Below are positions 58,480 through 64,000 of a stretch of 64,000 nucleotides of DNA, in pieces. The stretch is from Thalassococcus_A lentus (GTDB lineage Bacteria; Pseudomonadota; Alphaproteobacteria; Rhodobacterales; Rhodobacteraceae). The position numbers were made by a program, and so were the translations under genes. The notes under the pieces are model-generated. The model did not search any database, was not told the origin of the DNA, and was given only the letters and a program-made list of their open reading frames with translations. Within the stretch, counting starts at the first letter, position 1. Each line of letters starts with the position of its first letter. The stretch lies in assembly GCF_028023555.1 (NCBI RefSeq), contig NZ_JAQIOY010000002.1, positions 496,001-560,000 of the forward strand. Direction: 5' to 3'.

Positions 58480-59748
58480 TTACTTCAGCGCGTCCCAGCT
58501 GTCCTGAATGCCTTTGGCCACTTCGGCTGCATCCTTACCACCAGTGTAGTCAACCATCCCGGTCCAGAACGAACCCGCACCAACGCCACCCGGCATCAGG
58601 TCAGAGCCGTCAAAGCGGAAGGTGGTTGCGCCCAGCAGGATTTCGTTCATGCCGCGGCCGGTGTCATCGGCGAACTTGGCTGCATCAACGCCCTTGTGCG
58701 GCGTCAGGAAGCCACCCTTGGACATCCAGATTTCGTGTGCAATCGGATCCTGAAGGAAGGCCACGAGTTCATGCGCTGCTTCGGATTCGTTGGTCATCGC
58801 AAAGAGCGTGCCCGCACCCAGAACCGGGTTGCCGAGATCCTTGTCCGCGTAGGACGGGAAGTAGAAGAAGTCTGCGTCCAGACCGACTTCGGTGCCTTCT
58901 GGGAAGAACGCCGGGATGAACGAAGCCTGACGGTGCATGTAGCACTGTGCCGGCGTGTCAAACAGGCCCTTGGGCGAGTCGCGGAAATCGGTTGTGGCAA
59001 CAGCACCTGCACCACCGGCAACATAGTCGTCGTTGCGTGCGAAATAGCCGAACTCTTCGATGGCGGCGACGATGGCCGGGTCATCAAAGGAACGCGCGTT
59101 GCTGACCCATTCGTCATAAACCGCAGGAGGCTGAGTGCGCAGCAGCAGGTCTTCAACCCAGTCCGTCGCCGGCCAGCCCGTTGCGGCACCGGAACCCAGA
59201 CCGATACACCATGGTGTTTCACCATCAGCCACGATCTGATCGGTCAGTGCTTTGAGCTCTTCCATCGTAGTCGGGATCTCATAGCCTGCGTCTTCGAAGT
59301 TCTCAGGCACATACCAAACGAGCGACTTCAGATCGACGCGGAAGAACATGCCGTAGTGATTCATGTTGCCCGCTGGATCTTTGTAGCTGCCCAGATCAAC
59401 CCAGGATTGGCCCGCTGCGTAGTTTTCTTTGACCCACTCGGTAACCTGAGGCTTCAGCGGTGTCAGAAAGCCGCGCGCTGCCATGTCCGCAGCCAGACCC
59501 GGCTGTGGGAATACGGCCAGATTCGGCGCAGAACCTGCTTCGGCGTCGACAACAATCTGCTGCTCGAAGCTGTCCGAACCGACATAGCTGACTTCGTGGC
59601 CAGTCCGCTCTTCGAAGACATCAAAAATCTCTTCAATGATTTCCGCCTCTGGCGACAGCCAAGGGCCTGCAACTGTGATTTTATCAGCGCTGGCCTGACC
59701 CGCGACCAAAGCCGACGCCGCCACTCCAAGCAGATACGATTTCTTCAT
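58480..59748 (-). CDS. aglE: Alpha-glucoside-binding periplasmic protein AglE
   Basis: 422-residue extracellular solute-binding protein family 1. The signal peptide MKKSYLLGVAASALVAGQAS-A is cleaved near 21. The mature part starts KITVAGPWLSPEAEIIEEIFDVFEERTGH, typical of AglE, and contains DVFEERTGHEVSYVGSDSFE and late hinge strands. It delivers alpha-glucosides to AglFG-K. GGGAGGAAA precedes ATG 59748. It is first in the operon; a perfect LacI-family operator (59823-59836) lies 75 bases upstream. Confidence 0.95.
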   Translation of the reverse strand: MKKSYLLGVAASALVAGQASADKITVAGPWLSPEAEIIEEIFDVFEERTGHEVSYVGSDSFEQQIVVDAEAGSAPNLAVFPQPGLAADMAARGFLTPLKPQVTEWVKENYAAGQSWVDLGSYKDPAGNMNHYGMFFRVDLKSLVWYVPENFEDAGYEIPTTMEELKALTDQIVADGETPWCIGLGSGAATGWPATDWVEDLLLRTQPPAVYDEWVSNARSFDDPAIVAAIEEFGYFARNDDYVAGGAGAVATTDFRDSPKGLFDTPAQCYMHRQASFIPAFFPEGTEVGLDADFFYFPSYADKDLGNPVLGAGTLFAMTNESEAAHELVAFLQDPIAHEIWMSKGGFLTPHKGVDAAKFADDTGRGMNEILLGATTFRFDGSDLMPGGVGAGSFWTGMVDYTGGKDAAEVAKGIQDSWDALK

Positions 59749-59822
59749 TGGGTTTCCTCCCGTCTAGTTCGCGGCTGCGCCGCGTATGTCACCCCGACAC
59801 GCTTTCATGGCTTTTCAAATTT

Positions 59823-59836
59823 GCCAAAGCGCTTTG
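59823..59836. promoter_or_regulatory. AglR-type operator upstream of aglE
   Basis: CCAAAGCGCTTTGG, a perfect 14-bp palindrome with the AGCGCT core of LacI-family operators, 75 bases before the aglE ATG. An imperfect copy CGAAGCGCTTTGG lies at 59994-60006, directly before the regulator start. Together they suggest that the regulator at 60020 controls both the operon and itself. Confidence 0.75.
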
Positions 59837-59983
59837 GATGATTAGACATGACCGAAAACACAAGTCCGAGTCAATGGGGATTGGCATGCTTTTGCCTTGT
59901 TTTATGTTGCTGCACCGCAGCTAAACGCATGACTTCAACGCGGACAACAGCACGCACACCATAAGAATATGGCACCTCACCCC

Positions 59984-60019
59984 TTGACAAATTCGAAGCG
60001 CTTTGGGCCTTATCTGCGC
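59984..60019 (+). promoter_or_regulatory. aglR promoter, possibly leaderless mRNA
   Basis: TTGACA at 59984-59989, the operator copy at 59994-60006 and a TTATCT at 60010-60015 sit directly before ATG 60020. If TTATCT is the -10 box the transcript would begin at or near the start codon. No Shine-Dalgarno precedes 60020. Confidence 0.45.
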
Positions 60020-61045
60020 ATGAACCTGAAAGAACTCTCAGAACACCTTGCCTTGTCGCAGACCACGGTTAGCCGTGCGCTGAACGGCTACCCTGAGGTC
60101 AGTGAAAAGACGCGTGAACGGGTTCATCAGGCCGCGAAAGAGCTGAATTACAGCCCCAACGCACGGGCCAAAAGCTTGGCCACGGGGCGTTCACAAACCA
60201 TCGGTCACGTGATTCCCGTCTCGACCCAGCATGAAATGGTGAACCCGGTCTTTGGCGACTTTGTCGCCGGCGCCGGTGAGGCCTATGTGCAGCAGGGCTT
60301 TGACATGATGCTCACCCTTGTGGATGACAACGACGAAGAAGACGCCTATCGCAAGATCAAGGCACGCGGAAACGTCGATGGAATCATCGTGCACGGCCCG
60401 CGCATGCAAGACAGCCGGATCGCCCTGCTGACAGAACTGGGCCTGCCCTTCGTAGTTCACGGCCGCGCATCGGACGTCACCACGCCGTACAATTGGCTGG
60501 ACACCAACAACACGCGCGCCTTTCGTCGCGCAACAGACTTTCTGCTGGATCTGGGGCACCGCCGGATCGCCCTGATCAACGGGCTTGAGGTCATGGATTT
60601 CGCCCACCGCCGCCGCGGCGGATACGAGGACGCCTTGAAAAAGCGTGGCGTAGACCCGGACCCGGCCCTGATGCGCAGCGAAGAAATGACCGAAATATTC
60701 GGGTATCGCAGCGCATCCGAGATGCTGGCGATGGAATCACCGCCCACCGCCTTTCTGGTCGCTTCGATGATGATCGCCATTGGCGTGCGCCGCGCCATTC
60801 ACGAAGCTGGCCTCGAAATGGGCCGCGATGTTTCCGTGATCACCCATGATGACGATCTCAGCTACATCAAGAACGGCCATGATGTTCCGATTTTTACCGC
60901 GACCCGCTCGTCGGTGCGCACCGCGGGGACGCGGGTTGCAGAAATGCTGATGCAGCAGATCAAGAACCCGGACAGTGATCCCCAAACCGAACTGATGGAG
61001 GCCGAATTGATCATCGGAACCTCTACGGGCCCTGCCCCCACCTGA
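60020..61045 (+). CDS. aglR: LacI-family regulator AglR
   Basis: 341-residue LacI/GalR repressor. The helix-turn-helix is MNLKELSEHLALSQTTVSRALNGYPEVSEKTR at the very N-terminus, followed by the hinge helix NYSPNARAKSLATGRSQTIG and a periplasmic-binding-protein-like sugar sensor domain. ATG 60020 is chosen because LacI proteins start just before the HTH; a frame open to 59969 adds 17 residues but covers the operator. It is divergent from aglE and followed by bgl and glk. It probably represses the agl genes in the absence of alpha-glucoside. Confidence 0.92.
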   Translation: MNLKELSEHLALSQTTVSRALNGYPEVSEKTRERVHQAAKELNYSPNARAKSLATGRSQTIGHVIPVSTQHEMVNPVFGDFVAGAGEAYVQQGFDMMLTLVDDNDEEDAYRKIKARGNVDGIIVHGPRMQDSRIALLTELGLPFVVHGRASDVTTPYNWLDTNNTRAFRRATDFLLDLGHRRIALINGLEVMDFAHRRRGGYEDALKKRGVDPDPALMRSEEMTEIFGYRSASEMLAMESPPTAFLVASMMIAIGVRRAIHEAGLEMGRDVSVITHDDDLSYIKNGHDVPIFTATRSSVRTAGTRVAEMLMQQIKNPDSDPQTELMEAELIIGTSTGPAPT

Positions 61046-61100
61046 TTTATCCCAATTCAACGATTAAGACCCGCACCGTTCGGGCAATCCGAGGCTTGCT

Positions 61101-62420
61101 ATGAAATACACGCGCGCTGATTTTCCCGAGGGCTTTCTCTTCGGAACGGCCACCTCTTCTTATCAGATCGAAGGACATGGATTCGGCGGTGCCGGCCGCA
61201 CCCATTGGGACGATTTCGCAGCCACACCCGGTAATGTGGTGCGGGCCGAACATGGCATGCGCGCCTGCGATCACTATCACCGCTATGAAGAAGACCTCGA
61301 CCTGATCGCTGCCGCCGGGTTTGACTGCTATCGGTTTTCGACCTCTTGGGCCCGCGTTATGCCTGACGGCAAGACAGTGAATCCCGAAGGGCTCGATTTT
61401 TATGATCGCCTGACGGACGCCATGCTGGAGCGTGGAATCAAGCCCTGCGCGACGCTCTATCATTGGGAATTGCCCTCGCCGCTCGCCGATCTGGGGGGAT
61501 GGCGCAATCGGGACATCGCCGGGTGGTTCGGCGATTTTACAACCGCCATCATGGAAAAGATCGGCGACCGAATGCATTCCGTCGCGCCCATCAACGAGCC
61601 GTGGTGCGTTGCGTTTCTGAGCCACTTCCTTGGCCATCATGCGCCCGGCCTTCGCGACATCCGGGCCACCGCGCGCGCAATGCATCACGTTCTGCTGGCG
61701 CATGGCACAGCCATCCAAGCCATGCGGTCACTGGGGCTAGGAAACCTTGGCGGTGTGTTCAACATGGAATGGGCGACGCCCGCAGACGACAGCGAAGCCG
61801 CAAAAGCCGCGGCGGCGCTCTATGACGGATACTACAATCACTGGTACATGAGCGGCGTGTTCAAAGGCGAATACCCCCAGATCGTTCTTGATGGCCTCGA
61901 AGAGCATCTACCGCAAGGGTGGCATGACGATTTCGGCGTGATCACGTCACCCGTGGATTGGTGTGGGATCAACTACTACACCCGCAAGGTCATCGCCCCG
62001 ACAAGCGGGCCCTGGCCTGCTCATAAAGAGGTTGAAGGTCCCCTCGTAAAGACCTTTATGAATTGGGAAATTTTTCCTGAAGGTCTCTATAATTTCCTAA
62101 CAAGAACCGCCCGTGACTACACCGGGGATTTGCCCTTGTTCGTCACAGAAAACGGCATGGCTGCGCCCGACAAAGTCGTCGATGGCTCGGTACCTGACCC
62201 AAACCGGACAGAGTACATCAACGCCCATCTTGAGGCCGTACAGCGCGCCATTCAGGACGGCGCCCCAGTGCAGGGATATTTCCTATGGTCCCTTCTCGAC
62301 AATTACGAATGGGCGCTTGGATATGAAAAACGCTTTGGCCTCGTGCATGTTGATTTCGAAAGCCTTGAACGCACGCCCAAGGCGTCATACCACGCGCTTG
62401 CGAAAGCTCTGAAAGGGTAA
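61101..62420 (+). CDS. Beta-glucosidase (GH1)
   Basis: 439-residue family 1 glycosidase. It starts YTRADFPEGFLFGTATSSYQIEG (GH1 N-terminal signature), with the acid/base glutamate in INEPWCVAF and the nucleophile glutamate in FVTENGMAAPD near residue 350; the C-terminal YFLWSLLDNYEWALGYEKRFGLVHVD completes the family. It is cytoplasmic, without signal peptide, and releases glucose from beta-glucosides. It lies 55 bases after aglR and 5 before glk, an aglR-bgl-glk unit. It widens the locus from alpha- to beta-linked glucosides. Confidence 0.95.
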   Translation: MKYTRADFPEGFLFGTATSSYQIEGHGFGGAGRTHWDDFAATPGNVVRAEHGMRACDHYHRYEEDLDLIAAAGFDCYRFSTSWARVMPDGKTVNPEGLDFYDRLTDAMLERGIKPCATLYHWELPSPLADLGGWRNRDIAGWFGDFTTAIMEKIGDRMHSVAPINEPWCVAFLSHFLGHHAPGLRDIRATARAMHHVLLAHGTAIQAMRSLGLGNLGGVFNMEWATPADDSEAAKAAAALYDGYYNHWYMSGVFKGEYPQIVLDGLEEHLPQGWHDDFGVITSPVDWCGINYYTRKVIAPTSGPWPAHKEVEGPLVKTFMNWEIFPEGLYNFLTRTARDYTGDLPLFVTENGMAAPDKVVDGSVPDPNRTEYINAHLEAVQRAIQDGAPVQGYFLWSLLDNYEWALGYEKRFGLVHVDFESLERTPKASYHALAKALKG

Positions 62421-62425
62421 ACCAC

Positions 62426-63394
62426 ATGACAGCTGCAAACACTGGGTCGCTCGCCGTTGTCGCAGACGTCGGCGGAACAAACACACGTGTGGCCCTGAGT
62501 CACGGCAGCGCAGTTGATGCAAACAGCATCCAGCGCTTTCGCAACAGCGAACATGAATCGCTCGATGCCGTTTTGTCGGCATACCTCAGCCAAACAGGTG
62601 CAAAACCCGGCGCGGCCTGCGTGGCTATTGCCGGCCCGGTGCGGGACGGCGTCGGAAGTCTGACAAATCTCGACTGGAGCATTTCGCGCGACACCATCGC
62701 ATCCGCAACCGGCGCAAGCACGGTCGCCGTTCTGAATGATCTTCAGGCCCAGGGTCACGCAGTGGACCACATCGCGGACGCCAATTTGCAAACGATCTTG
62801 CCGGGGCAACCCGCCGGGCAGCATGCCGCCCGCCTGATGATAGGCATCGGCACAGGTTTGAATTCCGCACCGGTATACCGTCTTGGCGGGCAAACTCTGG
62901 TCCCGCCCGCCGAGGCCGGCCACATTTCCATTCCCGCCCAAACCGAAACCGAATTGCGGTTGGTCAAAAGCCTGAGCGCACAGCACGGCATGCCAAGCAT
63001 GGAAGAGGTTCTGTCTGGGCGCGGCTTTGCCAACCTGCACGCGTGGATTTGCCAAGAGGATGGCCACGGTGTGCCGCTCGAGGCCAATGATCTGATGACG
63101 GCCTACCAAAACGGTGACCCACAGGCAGACCGGGCGGTTACGATCTTCGTCACCATGCTGGGGCGCTATGCCAGCAACCTTGCTTTGATCAGCCTTCCCT
63201 TTGGCGGGATCTATCTGTGCGGCGGTGTTGCGCGCCATTTCGCGCCGCTGCTGTTGAAACACGGGTTCGCCGAGGCTTTTTCTGACAAGGGGCGCTTTTC
63301 CGATTTCGTTCAGCAGTTCCCTGTGCATATGATCAGCGATGACTACGCAGCCCTGACGGGATGCGCTGGTCACCTCAGCGAATTGACCGCGTAA
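62426..63394 (+). CDS. glk: Glucokinase
   Basis: 322-residue Glk-family (not ROK) glucokinase that phosphorylates glucose from AglA and the beta-glucosidase. It starts with the phosphate loop VVADVGGTNTRVALSHG; the substrate-loop LTNLDWSISRD and VLNDLQAQGHAV (catalytic aspartate) are intact, as is GTGLNSAPVYR. It is 5 bases after the beta-glucosidase gene, with AAGGG upstream. Its product, glucose-6-phosphate, is the substrate of Zwf and Pgi encoded at 19-23 kb. Confidence 0.95.
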   Translation: MTAANTGSLAVVADVGGTNTRVALSHGSAVDANSIQRFRNSEHESLDAVLSAYLSQTGAKPGAACVAIAGPVRDGVGSLTNLDWSISRDTIASATGASTVAVLNDLQAQGHAVDHIADANLQTILPGQPAGQHAARLMIGIGTGLNSAPVYRLGGQTLVPPAEAGHISIPAQTETELRLVKSLSAQHGMPSMEEVLSGRGFANLHAWICQEDGHGVPLEANDLMTAYQNGDPQADRAVTIFVTMLGRYASNLALISLPFGGIYLCGGVARHFAPLLLKHGFAEAFSDKGRFSDFVQQFPVHMISDDYAALTGCAGHLSELTA

Positions 63395-63436
63395 AAGTCT
63401 TTCACTTTATCAACATTTTTCGAGCATGCGTGCTGA

Positions 63437-63462
63437 TATTTATCCACAAAAATGGATAAATA
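63437..63462. promoter_or_regulatory. AT-rich inverted repeat upstream of DMT transporter
   Basis: TATTTATCCA (63437-63446) and TGGATAAATA (63453-63462) pair perfectly around CAAAAA. It lies about 80 bases before the transporter start and 43 bases after glk. Without a T tract it is more likely an operator or a promoter-region structure than a terminator. Confidence 0.5.
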
Positions 63463-63542
63463 GGACAAAATCGCATATTTCCTTGTGACCAAGCCCTGTG
63501 ACCTCTATCCGAGAGAGGCACCGGCTCAGGATCCACACCCAC

Positions 63543-64000
63543 ATGCAGCACAACCCCATTCGCGCGATTGGCATCATGGTGCTGGGCATGGCTTTACTGG
63601 CAATGAGCGACGCTTTCATTAAGCAGTCCAGCCGCCATGCATCGCTTGGGCAGATCATGCTGATGATGAGCCTTGGCGGAACCTTTCTCTTTGTCGTCGT
63701 GACCCGCTTGCGCGGCATTTCACTTTGGACCTCTGACGCACGCCACCCGATGGTTTTGCTGCGCGGCACCTTTGAGATCGTGGGTGCGATTGGCATGATC
63801 ACCAGCATTGCACATGTCCCATTGTCCGTCTTTGCTGCTATCATGCAGGCGGCACCGCTGGTCGTCACCTTGGGTGCCAGCCTGTTTCTGGGCGAACAGG
63901 TCGGCTGGCGTCGCTGGGCCGCCATCGCGGTGGGACTGATTGGCATGCTGATCGTGATCCGGCCGTTTGGATCAGGCTTTACCGGCTACGAATTGTTTGC
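63543..64000 (+). CDS. DMT/EamA family transporter, 5' part
   Basis: The first 152 codons of a drug/metabolite-type transporter; the gene runs off the window. ATG 63543 (MQHNPIRAIGIMVLGMALLA) opens a very hydrophobic protein with about five membrane helices visible: 8-24, 34-52, 70-88, 93-112 and 121-138. The EamA signature is LRGTFEIVGAIGMITSIAHV-PLSVFAAIMQAAPLVVTLGAS-LFLGEQVGWRRW, ending the first half-repeat. Direction of transport and substrate are unknown. It is separated from glk by 148 bases with the inverted repeat at 63437-63462. Confidence 0.9.
   Translation, partial: MQHNPIRAIGIMVLGMALLAMSDAFIKQSSRHASLGQIMLMMSLGGTFLFVVVTRLRGISLWTSDARHPMVLLRGTFEIVGAIGMITSIAHVPLSVFAAIMQAAPLVVTLGASLFLGEQVGWRRWAAIAVGLIGMLIVIRPFGSGFTGYELF

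Noticed and set aside
58696..59841. 381-codon open frame antisense to aglE
   Set aside because: aglE has a signal peptide and binding-protein motifs; the antisense frame is a GC-bias shadow.
1..64000. tRNA, rRNA, CRISPR arrays, insertion sequences or att sites
   Set aside because: No cloverleaf-like sequence, spaced repeats, transposase or integrase was seen in any intergenic gap.

Overview
The window is a gene-dense (roughly 60% GC) chromosomal segment of an alphaproteobacterium, almost certainly a Rhodobacteraceae (Roseobacter-type) bacterium. Evidence includes the moeA-lexA-comEC-gltX-gltA order, CtrA next to SciP, LexA boxes of the alphaproteobacterial direct-repeat type (GAAC-N7-GAAC), a gene-transfer-agent (GTA) holin/endolysin pair, and an agl-type alpha-glucoside ABC operon. 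There is no rRNA, tRNA, CRISPR array or transposase that I can see.

Layout. 1-6.8 kb: 3' end of moeA, a small hypothetical, lexA with its own LexA box, convergent comEC, gltX, gltA. 7.0-8.7 kb: an acidic protein with a duplicated domain. 8.7-13.3 kb (minus): paaG-like gene, ccmH, ccmF and the GTA holin/endolysin cassette. 13.4-17 kb: cupin, thioesterase, a secreted lysozyme-fold protein, M19 dipeptidase, flavodoxin. 17.1-23.2 kb: argD-argF facing the sugar-phosphate operon zwf-pgl-pgi. 23.3-28.7 kb: radical SAM protein, nucleoside hydrolase, GNAT, SelO, thioesterase, enoyl-CoA hydratase. 28.7-29.9 kb: a more AT-rich insert with a YjhX(TopAI)/GNAT pair resembling a toxin-antitoxin module. 30-33.8 kb: trmFO, methyltransferase, gluQRS, hisI, NifU-like scaffold. 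33.9-39.7 kb (minus): a 40-residue membrane protein preceded by a LexA box, recG, ligA, ctrA, sciP. 39.8-46 kb: mnmA, ccmE, glycosyltransferase, and a valine-degradation pair whose second gene fuses 3-hydroxyisobutyryl-CoA hydrolase to 3-hydroxyisobutyrate dehydrogenase. 46.3-53.4 kb: a Hint-domain protein behind a structured leader, DUF2892, LexA-linked uvrA-patatin, a secreted VWA protein. 53.4-63.4 kb: alpha-glucoside uptake and hydrolysis (aglEFGAK), its LacI-type regulator, beta-glucosidase and glucokinase. The window ends inside a DMT transporter gene.

How it works together. Three DNA-damage targets (lexA, uvrA-patatin, the 40-aa membrane protein) share perfect GAAC-N7-GAAC boxes. Alpha- and beta-glucosides imported or cleaved by the agl/bgl products give glucose, phosphorylated by Glk and fed to Pgi/Zwf/Pgl 30-40 kb away; both sugar loci carry LacI-family palindromes centred on AGCGCT. 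CtrA and its antagonist SciP are adjacent and have CtrA-type sites in front of each. The strongest candidates for something new are the SOS-controlled micro-membrane protein, the HibCH-MmsB fusion with a retained internal ribosome binding site, the YjhX/GNAT insert with a leader ORF, and a repeat element lying just after the stop codon in three convergent gene gaps.
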